Origin: Manis javanica
Lineage: Eukaryota; Chordata; Mammalia; Pholidota; Manidae
Length of the DNA: 64,000 bases
Assembly: GCF_040802235.1 (NCBI RefSeq)
Contig: NC_133164.1
Location: 117,012,302 to 117,076,301, forward strand
Direction: 5' to 3'
In this document: one piece after another, positions 46,998-57,250 of the stretch
Layout: each line of letters begins with the position of its first letter
How positions within the stretch are numbered: position 1 is the first letter of the stretch
Notes under the pieces: model-generated
What the model was told of the DNA's origin: nothing
The model's input: only the letters and a program-made list of their open reading frames with translations
Database searches by the model: none
Program-made: the position numbers and the translations under genes

Positions 46998-48789
46998 GAA
47001 AGTAATGTGGGAGCTGAGAGCAGGGACAAGTGACCTAGTTTATTGAAGAAAAGGAATATTTCTGTAAAAATAGTTGTTAAATTTGAGACTTTGATAGATA
47101 AAAAGAGATAATCAAGAGATTGGAAATGTGAGTAGAAGATGTCTCAATCTGAGGAATACACGTCAGAGCTTGGAGGTATATAAAAAGGGCTGAAAATACT
47201 CAGTTCAGTTGGTGTACAGAATTTTTTAGAAAGATGAGAATATATTGGGATGAAGAGAAATGCCTTCTACAGTTCTTCTTAGGACTAGAGATAATGTATA
47301 TAAAATATCTATCATATAAAAGAACTCATGATAAAATAAGTAATACAGTAATTATTACAATCTATTGCCACTAAGCCAGTATGTAAACTAGAATTTCTAA
47401 TAAAATATTGGAAAAATCTATATAACCAATGATCATTCAAACCCAGTTTGTTTAGTACCATAACTATAAATCAACATAAGTCTACTTCATATCCTTCCTA
47501 TATAATTAATTAAAATAATGATGTAAACTCATTTCCAACTTAGATTCACATTCTTCCAAAAAACAGAGAGATGAATTAAAAGCCTATGTAAAGCTAAAGA
47601 ATTCAAATCCCTCATTTTACTAATATGTGAATAAAATAATTTAATTGTTTTCATGAAATTAAGTGTCATTATAATTTTTATTTATATGAAAAAGAAGTGA
47701 TTAGAACTGTCAATCAATGCCATTTAAGCCAACAAACACACACAAATAGGCAATTGCCACTGGAACTAAATTATGTACCTGAATTAATTTGAAATTTTTA
47801 AGTGCCTATTTTTAAAAAGCCAATATAAATTAACAAAACTACAAGCTTCTTCTGTAGACAATTGATTCCAGTTTCTAATCCAGCTCCATTTTTGTGGCAT
47901 AGCACAGGGACATCTATAGATTGATTTGCTTGTTTTCAAGAAGTACTTGCACTGTCTTTGGAAACAAATTTGACAATTCCCTTTTGCATTGTAACATCCC
48001 TTCTGTTTTTCTCTTTCCCAGCCCAACTATTAAAAAACACTCCTCATAGTTCTTCTAACATTTTGGAGGTGTTTATAAAGCCATTAACAATTCTTTCAAA
48101 TTTCTCCCTCTAAAGTGATTCACTTTTATGCTTCCTTTGGAAAAAAATATTTTACATGCAACTTTATTGCCAGCAAGGCACCAAGACTAGTCTTTTAAAA
48201 TAATTAGAACCAAGATTGCTTTATACGTTTCTAGGTTGAAGAATTTTAGAAAAACCCAATTATTAAACCAGAAACTGTTTAGTTCTAAACCCAAAAGAAT
48301 ATGATTAAATCTAGGGTGGCATTTAAGATAAAGATACTGTCAATGGATGACCTGACCTTTCAAAATTTTAGTTGGCTTATCTTTACATTGAAAAAAGAAT
48401 AAGGAAGAAAAGGTGGAATAAATGAAGTAATTGCTTTCCTCTTTACATCATAAAATATTGAGCAGTCATTGAAAAGATCAAAGATAGGAAAATACTATAT
48501 TATAAAAACTACATCTTCCAGATATGTGTAAAGCATGACTTTAACATTTAATGCATTTCCAAAAACATATAGTTGTTTGTATTTCCAAAAACATACAGCA
48601 CTAATAGTTGTCAACATGTCTCTGAGAATAAGGAGATAGGCAAAACTCTTCTATGAAAGCAATAATGCTTAAAATCATACCTAAATGAGTTGCTCACTGC
48701 ATGCAATTTTTGCCAACCACAAATAAAGGAGTGAATTTCATATATAAAACTGTTTTCACTCCCCAAAAGTGAATCTAAGCATATCTACA
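46998..48789. other. Unique AT-rich DNA, nothing recognised
   Basis: Very AT-rich. An imperfect direct repeat of 'atttccaaaaacata' at 48555-48569 and 48581-48595. No gene. Confidence 0.5.
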
Positions 48790-48925
48790 TATATAAAAGG
48801 TATATATACACATATAAAATGTGTAAGCATGTGTAGACTTAGATGTGTATATATATATGTGTACACATACATATGCATATACACACACATATATGTATAT
48901 ATATATATATACACATATACATTTA
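48790..48925. repeat. Mixed (TA)/(CA)/(TG) low-complexity tract
   Basis: A patchwork of TATATA, GTGTA and ACACAT units, with imperfect palindromes such as GTGTACACA... around 48860. Spurious Tyr/Ile/His-rich frames arise from it. Confidence 0.9.
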
Positions 48926-49024
48926 AGACATGCAAAATCAGATAATGAGTAATTTCTGTCAACAAAAATAGTTTTGGGCTGTGGTTGTATAAATTTGTTT
49001 TTTTCTATCAGTTTTGCATGAGAC

Positions 49025-49095
49025 CCTTTTTAAACTTTTTGTTTGGAGATAATTTCAAATTTACAGAAAAATTATGTAAATAAGAAAAGCTGAAG
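49025..49095 (-). mobile_element. L1M-type 3'UTR fragment (minus strand)
   Basis: 'tttaaactttttgtttggag' followed by 'ataatttcaaatttacagaa' resembles the inverted 3' end of old L1M elements. Confidence 0.45.
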
Positions 49096-50373
49096 TACTT
49101 GGAGATGACTCAGAGGGAGTAAGTAGATAGGGGCCTCAAAGTGAGGAAGCGCAGAGGAAGTGGGGGGAAGGGAATCCAAGGAGAACGATCAGATCATGAG
49201 AGGCATTTCTAAAAGCATGAGGTCCGTATTTCCTCTCCAATCAGAACACTGCTAAATTAATGGAATTTTTAACTTCTTTTCCTCTAAACTATATTTCACT
49301 TTTGGGGTGTGGTTGCCCCTTCAGTAAAGATTTTCATCTGGATTTGGATACCCTTGGAATGGAGACAGCAGAGCCCCTCACTGGTCCCCTTACCAAGGCT
49401 CCAGCTGCAGGGGAATTGGGCCAATCTGTTTGTTACACACCCATCCTCCTACCCAAGGCAGAAAGTTCCCAGAGTCTCGCTACGCTACTCAGACTTTGCT
49501 GTGGACAACTGGCATTGGCATCTACTGGGATTTTACTGGAATGAAGTTATCTGACTCTTCCCTAGACAGAGCTGAATCGGAATCTGCCCTCTAACAAGAT
49601 CGTCAGGAGATTCCCATCCAGGTAATAGAAGCACAGCTCAAGGAAAACTGGGTACTGCCTGCAGAAGAACCTGGAACTACTCTCAGGGCATGGAAGATGT
49701 CACTTTATTCTCAAAGGGAAGGTGAACCATAGTCTGATCCTCGGGTTCCCTGTGTGAGGCCCTGCACCGCTGGCCACAGGACCGTCAGAGGCTTTACTTA
49801 TCTTTAGAACATGTGATTCACCACATAAGTTAGTGATCAGTTTTCTTTTATATCCTCTTGGCTGGAGTATAATTACAATCCATTCATATCATAAACAAAA
49901 GAAATTGTGGAGGTTTCTTTTCCCCCTTTTATAAAAACTTCCAGGTTTTTAACTTATTTTGTTTCATTTACCTATGTGTCTATCAATTTATTGTTATCAA
50001 TGAAATAATTGTATGAAGAATAAACTGATAAAAACTGACTGATTGGATACACAGACACGAATATCTGTGCGTCTGTGTGCATGTGTGTGTGTGTGTATTT
50101 AATCTAAATTTCACACCGTGGTTATTAAAGCACTCTTACGACTCAATCACGTTGTAAACCTTCCTCTGGGCATACAGGCTTGTCATCCCCACTCTGGTCA
50201 TGTGGATCTACAAAGTGGACACAAACAATTAGCAAAGTAGAAGAGAAAATCTCTCAGAGGTAATTGATTCTCAGTTCTCTACTTCCTCCATCCAATGTGG
50301 CTTATTGAGCACGTGGTGCTTGTGTGTTCTGTAATTCCAACTGCACAATGGATTTCTTGAGGATGAAGATGGC

Positions 50374-50375
<2 letters not shown>
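49096..50375. other. Unique DNA
   Basis: Two overlapping plus frames at 49260-49554 are open for 80-94 codons in GC-balanced sequence but show no family resemblance. A short (TG)n occurs at 50081-50097. Confidence 0.4.

Positions 50376-50423
<48 letters not shown>
50376..50423 (+). repeat. (TG)n microsatellite
   Basis: An uninterrupted TG run of 48 bp. Confidence 0.97.
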
Positions 50424-50425
<2 letters not shown>

Positions 50426-50836
50426 TTCCATAGCAGGAGACTTCCCTATGGTGTGTACACCTGGGGAAATTCATACTGTATGCTCTCTGACTTCATTACT
50501 CCTGATATTTTTGTAAAGACTATACTGCCCTAAAACAGGCATCAGTGACAGTTTTGAAGACAAATAAAACCAGTTAAAACGTTTGGGAGAGGGGGCATGA
50601 TGGAAAGGCCATCTGTGAAGGTCATGGGCCACTTGCCTTTTTCAGCCAGAAGGGCAGTGTCTGTGCGGTAGAGCAGATGCAAGCTTAGTAGAAGCAAGAT
50701 CCAGATCTATGTCCTTTCCTTTCTCAAATGCCAGCCACTCAAACCTACACAACTCCGCAAACAGAACAATAGACTAATTTATCATGTTCCAGTGTCTTTA
50801 ATACCTGCTGCCTTAAAATGAATACTTGTGGTTTGA

Positions 50837-50855
50837 AGAGAGAGAGAGAAAGAGA

Positions 50856-50887
<32 letters not shown>

Positions 50888-50906
50888 CTGTGTGTGTCCG
50901 TGTGTG
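50837..50906 (+). repeat. Compound (GA)n(TG)n microsatellite
   Basis: A GA-rich stretch (50837-50856) followed by TG repeats with two C interruptions, ending near 50906. Confidence 0.95.
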
Positions 50907-51269
50907 ATTTATGTGAGCACTTTTCGTTCATTTCTATTTAACATGAGACAAAAATATGGACAAAGAGAATGACATGAATTAGTTCAGAACTAATTCATGA
51001 AATAATTATTAAATCACTAAAAAGGAATTCGGTGTATTCATTTGTACTGGAAGACAGGTCGTTTTCATTGGACATGTTTGCTGGGATGTTGCATACTTGT
51101 GCTCGGGGGACACAGGTATTCCCGAAGACAGAATGAATTGGTATCCTTGGATTAGTGTAACGTGGTAACCTTGAGGTTTACAATGGAGTCAAAATGTTGG
51201 ACTTCTTTTTTCTGAGTTATGAACTAATTGTTAATAAGAAACAAACTAGTCCGTAGAGAGAAAATGGAA
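50907..51269. other. Unique DNA upstream of the CpG island
   Basis: AT-rich, with no gene or nameable repeat. The boundary to the CpG-rich segment is abrupt. Confidence 0.45.
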
Positions 51270-51545
51270 ATTACCGCGCGTAACTTCTAAAGGCTGAGAC
51301 AGAGAATGCAACGGAGGGCAGAGCTGATACTCCACATACTTGGCGGCTCCAGGGCGACGGCTTAGCTCGTGCAGAGTGGCAGCGTCCAAGCATTAGGGCG
51401 AAGGCCGCCCAGGACGCACCTGCCCAACATCAGCCCGAGCAGGTCGGTCAGGACGACCTGGCTCCCTCCCACTCCCCCGAAGGCACAAGACCAGACAAGC
51501 CGCCCGAGGAAGTTGACAGCGCCGGCACGTCTCGCCCACTTACGT
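51270..51545. promoter_or_regulatory. Orphan CpG island
   Basis: Hand count over 51301-51540 (240 bp): 155 G+C (about 65%), 83 C, 72 G and 19 CpG, giving an observed/expected ratio near 0.76. This meets the classical island criteria. The flanks are AT-rich and CpG-poor. Frames on both strands are open (for example 51369-51653 plus), a normal side effect of GC richness, and none resembles a known protein. A minus-strand GTAAGT lies at its right edge (51538-51543 region). It may be a promoter of an unseen transcript, an orphan island, or a GC-rich retroelement relic. Confidence 0.6.
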
Positions 51546-52184
51546 TGTGGTGCTCATGGAAGGACATGGAGGAACAGATCAGACAATCCCCCTGGGAAGT
51601 TAAATATGGAGAATGCGCTCCACTCACTCCAGGAGGAGGGCCTCTGGGTGTGAACACACGCCTCCTCCGTGCGAGGAAGAAAGGCTGAGACACGAGTTTA
51701 GAAGTGCTTCAGCAACAGCCCTCCTCAAGGAAGATCAGGAGAGGGGCGAAAATGTGCCTTCCCACAGAAGTCCAAATATCCCATCTTTAATGTTCGGAGG
51801 CATCTATAACATGGATAAAATACATAGGAAAGCTAGAGGAAAACTAAGTCAGAAGGATGGCATATTGGCCCATAACTACACATGGCATGTTTAGTTGACT
51901 GGACATTAACTAAATATGAACAAAAGTATCCTATAAAATAGGTTTTAAATTCATTAACCCTCAAAATACAGCAATTCTACCAATTACTAAAATACCTGGA
52001 AAATGTTGTGTAGCTATAGACATATTGATGGGTAGATACAAATAGGGATTAATGTCTACAATTTCATAATGAATATATAGACATACAGTGTTTTATAAAT
52101 AAGCTCTTGCTTCCTTTTACATCAACTTTAAGAGACCTTTTTTATACGGTCCATATTTTTAACAATGAAGGTATTGGTATCTTA
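51546..52184. other. Unique DNA downstream of the CpG island
   Basis: Further scattered CpGs up to about 51690, then AT-rich sequence. No repeat or gene recognised. Confidence 0.4.
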
Positions 52185-52275
52185 AAAAAGTGTTAATGAC
52201 TTAGTCAAGGTCACCCAGCTAATATTAAGCAGACCAGAGCTGGACAACACATGTTCTGCTCATATTTAATAGTAA
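52185..52275 (-). mobile_element. MIR fragment (minus strand)
   Basis: 'ttagtcaaggtcacccagct' followed by 'aatattaagcagaccagagc' is an inverted MIR core fragment. Confidence 0.65.
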
Positions 52276-52299
52276 CAAAGCAACAAAGGCTAATAACCA

Positions 52300-52515
52300 C
52301 AGGACACTTGACATGTGATGGGTGCTCTACTGAGCAATTTACATGTATTTATCCTGAAACACTTGCAATTATTGTATGAGGTACATATGGTCGCTGTTCC
52401 ATTTTATAGAGGACAAACTTGAGGCGTAGAGTATATTTCTGTAGGTCACACAGTAACTCTAATTGACAAGGCTGTTTCTCACTGGGACCTGGATAGCAGT
52501 TCTTAAACCACTGTT
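52300..52515 (-). mobile_element. MIR, nearly complete (minus strand)
   Basis: Inverted order from 'gtgctctactgagcaattta' and 'ttattgtatgaggtacatat' through 'ttttatagaggacaaacttg' and 'taggtcacacagtaactcta' to 'ggacctggatagcagttctt'. Confidence 0.75.
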
Positions 52516-52959
52516 ACCATGGACTCTGGGACTGAACTATTATGTTTAGTGACTGGGGGATGGTGGGAGCCAGATTTCTCAGTGTTGGAATGTGAGGGAG
52601 CAGATAAGCCATGAAGGAGGCTGGAACGGCCCCTAGGGTTATGGATTAGAGTTGGATACATCAGTATGAGCTTATGTTTAGTTTAATATACATGCAGATG
52701 GTATAGACACTTTTATAGGTAATGGTACATATACAGGTGGGTATACAAACATACATTTCCTTGTTCTGGCAGCTGAGATCAACCAGATCGTGGTTGTCAA
52801 ACTTCTTTCCCAGAACAGGAATCAGGACTCTAGGGATATAACAGATCGTAGGACTCAGGAAAGGAATATACAAAAACAAGAAAATAAACCAGAGCACATT
52901 GTAACGTCAAAACATAAGGAAGTGCTCAAAAAGAAAAAAGTCCACAATAATATCATTGG
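52516..52959. other. Unique DNA
   Basis: No gene or nameable repeat recognised with confidence. Confidence 0.4.
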
Positions 52960-53200
52960 GCACAGGAGACAAATAAAAAGTTGCCAATGGCCAAAGCCTG
53001 AGCAATTCGAACACACACAAAAAAGTGTAATTGGATTGTAACCCAAAGTATAAAATAAATATCCACGAATCAATACTGATACTATGAAGGAAGACCTTAT
53101 TGGTAGAACTTGTGTGAGGATGACAGGTGGTGTGCTTCCCTCGAGTATAACTAGAAAGAAAACAAAAACATAACCAGAACTCCCTCTCTGCCTCTTGACC
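52960..53200 (+). mobile_element. Possible old L1 3'UTR remnant
   Basis: 'gtaattggattgtaacccaa' followed by 'agtataaaataaatatccac', 'gaatcaatactgatac' and purine-rich sequence resembles L1M-type 3'UTRs in plus orientation. The 156-codon minus frame across it (52855-53325) is therefore likely an artefact. Confidence 0.4.
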
Positions 53201-53644
53201 CTGTTCCTCTCCCATGCTGTTGACTTTAGCATCAAACCAGCTTCCTTACGAGACAGAGCTTCAGGCTGCCAGGGCATTTCCACCTTTAATGACTGTTTCC
53301 TTTTTGAAGTAAAAGTCAAGAGCATCTACTGAGAGTGAGTGAGGTGATTAAAGGCATAGAAGTGAATTAACAGGACTGGCATGAAGAATTGTTTCTCTGA
53401 GAGAAATAATCAAAGTATGACCAAGATCATAAGAAATATTTGAGGGCTGAGCTGAGATTAGAGGCAGTTATTTATAATAAGACCCATTTTTACTGTAATG
53501 CGAATATTTGCCATTATGTTCCTACACTGTTCAAAACAATCTTGAAATCCTACACTCAAAATGTAAGATTTGCCGTATTTCCTCCACTCTGAACGGCTCT
53601 CAACTGTAAAATGTACCGTCATTTTGCCAACTGCTTAGGGTTCA
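53201..53644. other. Unique DNA
   Basis: No gene or nameable repeat recognised. Confidence 0.4.
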
Positions 53645-54400
53645 TCCAATAAATGTTCTATGAGCTCTTGGAGCTTATGTTCTGTTGAGGCGGGGGGAGT
53701 TGCTAATGAAGTAAGTAAGTAATTATGACATATTTCAGGGGATGAAAAATTTGATGGAGAAACAAAGCAGGAGGGGATATAGGAAGTGCAGGAGCCATGT
53801 CTTTTCATTGTAAACAGGTTGGTAAAGTAGGTGTCACTGAAATGGTAGCTGTGGGCCAAGACCTAAAGCAGATGAGGCAGCAGGTATGCAGGTCACCTGG
53901 GGGACAAGTACCCAGGCATGAAAGAGCAAAGAACCCTGTGGATCCGGAGTGGGGCAAGCAGGGGAATCGCAGAGAATATGAAGGTTCAGATACATATGAC
54001 TGTGTGGGCACATCACAAATACTTGACTTTTACTCTTAATGAGATGAAAACCATAGGAGGGTTTTGAGCAGAGGAGCTGCCTAGTCTGACATTTTAAAAA
54101 GATCACTCTAGCTTCTGTATTAAGAATAGACTGTAGGAAAGTAAAGAAAGAAACCTGGATATTAGCCAGAAAGCTACTAAAATAAAATAGATAAGAAATA
54201 TTTATAGCTTGGTCCAGGGTAGTAACAGTGGAGAGGGTGAGAGAATTGGCACGGTTGTTATAGTTTGATGGTATAGATGAGAATGCGATTACTTTTGCTT
54301 TTGGATGAAGCATCTGCTATAGAGATGTTGTTAACTGGAGAGATAGAGGACTAGGGTGATGGATTCAATTTCAAATATTTTGAGATGACTGTTAGGCTTG
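53645..54400 (-). mobile_element. Long L2 LINE remnant (minus strand)
   Basis: About 750 bp of inverted L2: 'gagcttatgttctgttgagg', a middle with 'gcctagtctgacattttaaa', 'agatcactctagcttctgta', 'gaatagactgtaggaaagta' and 'ggtagtaacagtggagaggg'. The order and spacing follow the L2 3' third. Frames overlapping it (53834-54313 and others) are not genes. Confidence 0.85.
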
Positions 54401-55380
54401 CACAGTGGAGAGGTTGAGTTCTCTCTTGCAGATTTGCACCTGAAGTTCAGGGGAGAAACCCAAGGACTACACGAACATTTGACAGTTGTTGGTATATAAA
54501 TTAAAGCCATGAGATTGAATAAGATTCACAATAAAACTGCACACTCTCTGCTTTGCATCTCCTAGTCTCCTAGAGGCTGCACTATACTCTTCAATCAGAA
54601 GTCTGATGGAAGCCCATAAACTCACCTCTGGAGAGCTTTGGTTTTGAGTCTAACACTGTACTTTTGGGGTGCCCTGTCACGTTCTTCCAGCTTGATAGTA
54701 TTGTATTATGGATTATTTCATATTTGTGACTTAAACATGGATTCAAGCATTTACAAGAGCCCTGGATTCCATAGCTTCCAAACTGTGCCAGGGAGATTTT
54801 AGATACTCACAGGTGACCAGTGGCATTTTAGTGAGGGTTACAGTGAAACCCAGTGAGTGTGGGATCATTTGGCAAATGGGCAATGGCCAGATTAAGGCAA
54901 AATTGATTTAGGTTAATACTTTTGTTGAAAGCAAATTACTATAACTCCAGGAAAAAAAAATATGAAAAAGTGAGGGCTAGACTTTCTGCATTCTTCCTTC
55001 TAATGCTAAGATTTTAGAAAAATATTTTAGGATCTATATTTAACTGTTTTATTTTTAAATGATTGCAAACTGTTCTAAAGGACTATGTCTTAAAGCCACT
55101 TTAAAATATCTTTTCAAAAAGTTCAGCAAATATATTATAGGATTTGTCTTCCTGGACATTTTTAGTGTTATTTAAGAAATTTCATAAGATTTTCTGCTTA
55201 AATGGGGACACATTTCTATGACTTATTTAAAGTTTTCTGATTATACAATATAGTTATCACATTTTGTATTTCATTTGTGTTAACCATCTTTGGGAAATTA
55301 AAATAAATTGTTCTCACATCTTTCAACATTTAATTTTGAGTACATAATAATAAAAATGAAAAGAATATGGAATATATATA
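54401..55380. other. Unique AT-rich DNA
   Basis: No gene or nameable repeat recognised. Confidence 0.45.
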
Positions 55381-55482
55381 CTTAGACCATTTGGGTTGCT
55401 ATGACAAAAATGCCATAGATGGGTGGCTTAAACAGCAAACAGTTCTGGAGGCTGGGAAGTTCGTGATTAAGGTGCCACCTTC
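55381..55482 (-). mobile_element. MaLR LTR end (minus strand)
   Basis: 'cttagaccatttgggttgct', 'aaaaatgccatagatgggtg' and 'gttctggaggctgggaagtt' are the inverted 3' end of an MLT1/MST-type LTR, truncated after about 100 bp. Confidence 0.8.
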
Positions 55483-55494
55483 CCTGAACATCCT

Positions 55495-55605
55495 ATTTAA
55501 AATTAACCTTCTCCCTCAGTCTCTCAATTTATTTGTTTGTCTGCCTGTTTCTACAAAAATAGAAGCTTTGCAAAGGCAGGGATTTTGGTTTTTTAATCTG
55601 CTACC
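55495..55605 (+). mobile_element. L2-like 3' fragment (plus strand)
   Basis: 'tcaatttatttgtttgtctg', 'ctacaaaaatagaagctttg' and 'caaaggcagggatttt' follow the L2 3' end. It lies directly beside the MaLR fragment. Confidence 0.5.
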
Positions 55606-57079
55606 ACAGCATCCAAGATGAATAGAGATAAGTAAGCAGAATAGATACATGATTTTTAAAAGAAAAGGAAAACAGCTGAAATAGTGCCTCAAAGCTAAAA
55701 CAGTTTAGTAGCCCAAAACTTCATACTTTTTTCTATTAGCAGCTAATTCTTATCCTAAGGGAAAATATTCTGCAGTTTCAAAAAATTAAAATTTAATAAA
55801 TTCAAAAGAGCGTGAATTACAAACTGAACAAAGATAGCCCCAATTACCCTAGGCTATTTAACGAACGAATAACAAACACAGCCCCTAAAAACAATCCTAA
55901 AAACAGAGAAAGCTCATTATGAGGTGAGAAGGAGGGAAGCTTGCATCATCTCCACGCTCCAGTTAATGTGGCATATGCATCCCCACTGCCTGTGCGGACG
56001 GCATCTGACTGCTGAGGGATGTATGAACCATGGTACATTCTGTAAAATGTGGGTACTAAATGGATTTTCTGGCAGGTCAACACTGTGTTACAGAATTTTC
56101 TTGAGTCATGGGTACCCACCGGGTTCCTAGTCTCCTCAGAGATAATAGAATTTGATTAACTCTTACTACTGACCTGGCCTGAATATACATTCTGACTGTC
56201 CGTTTTCTGAAAAGGTGGGCAGCTTATGAATTCATGCCAGATGAATCTGATCAACTAGGAACCATCTCAAAGGCAGGATTTTAGCTTTGACATAATTCAG
56301 AGCAATTAACCATGTTTGAATTATGAATGTCATTCATTTATGAGCATTTTCTGTTGCATTTGGAATTAATTTGGCTATTAGCCTTCCTTTTTAGTAATAA
56401 AGGTATTACCCATAGGTAATATGGTCTGAGAATTTAACACCTTTGCCTTACAGGGACAACCTTTGCCTTTTAATGTTATAACATTCCAAGTGCAAAGAGA
56501 AGCTATCAGTCAACAAAAACCTTTTAAATGAATGTTCTGATCAAAATGCAATGAATAAGTTGCAAACCTTGAGTGACAGAAACAAATTAAAAATAACGTG
56601 AGTTTTTTTTCAGATGGGAGCAGTTTTCAACATCCATAGTCTTAAATGATGTTGAACCGTCCCTACCCTTTCAGTATTTTCAAAAGAATTAATGGTTTTT
56701 CCAGCCATCATGTTATATTTCTCAATTCAGCAATGCTAATGGAATTATAAATACTGTGAGGTAGTAAATAATGAATAAAACATTAAACATCAAAGAATAA
56801 CAGTTGTAGCCCATTTGACAGTTATGCACCATTCCTATTTATTTCAGCTGGGCAATGTTACTAGGAAGTATGTTCCAAAAGTCGACTGTTTAAGCCAAAA
56901 AAAAGGAGCAAAATATGGTCATGGAATCTTCCTCCTTCTCATCATCATTATTTCCCATTAGACTTTAGAAACTCCTAATTCCTAAATCTGAGACACCCCT
57001 CATTTGTACGCAGTCACTCACAGAAGTCTACATGCAAGTGTGGCTACACACACGTTGTAAAAGAAAGCCAACTTCAGCC
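55606..57079. other. Unique AT-rich DNA, nothing recognised
   Basis: No gene or nameable repeat. Confidence 0.5.
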
Positions 57080-57250
57080 CAGTGTTTCTGAAACTGGCTA
57101 TGCACGGAAAGCATCTAGAGTTTGGTTTGCTGTTTATTTTAATATGGATTCCAGGATCCACCTCCAGATACTCAGGATGTTTAAGAAGGAGCTGAGAAAT
57201 CAGTATCTGTAAATCTGAGAAGATTCTGATGGACAGCCAGCTTTGGGGAC
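57080..57250 (+). mobile_element. MER5A-like hAT-Charlie MITE
   Basis: 'cagtgtttctgaaactggct', a block with 'ccaggatccacctccagata', 'aatcagtatctgtaaatctg' and 'attctgatggacagccagct', the expected inverse right end. Confidence 0.6.

Noticed and set aside
52855-53325. 156-codon minus-strand open frame with hydrophobic stretches
   Set aside because: It lies opposite a probable old L1 3'UTR. The Phe/Leu-rich segments come from A-rich sequence read in reverse.
53834-54313. 159-codon minus-strand open frame
   Set aside because: It falls inside an inverted L2 remnant in a region not coding in L2.
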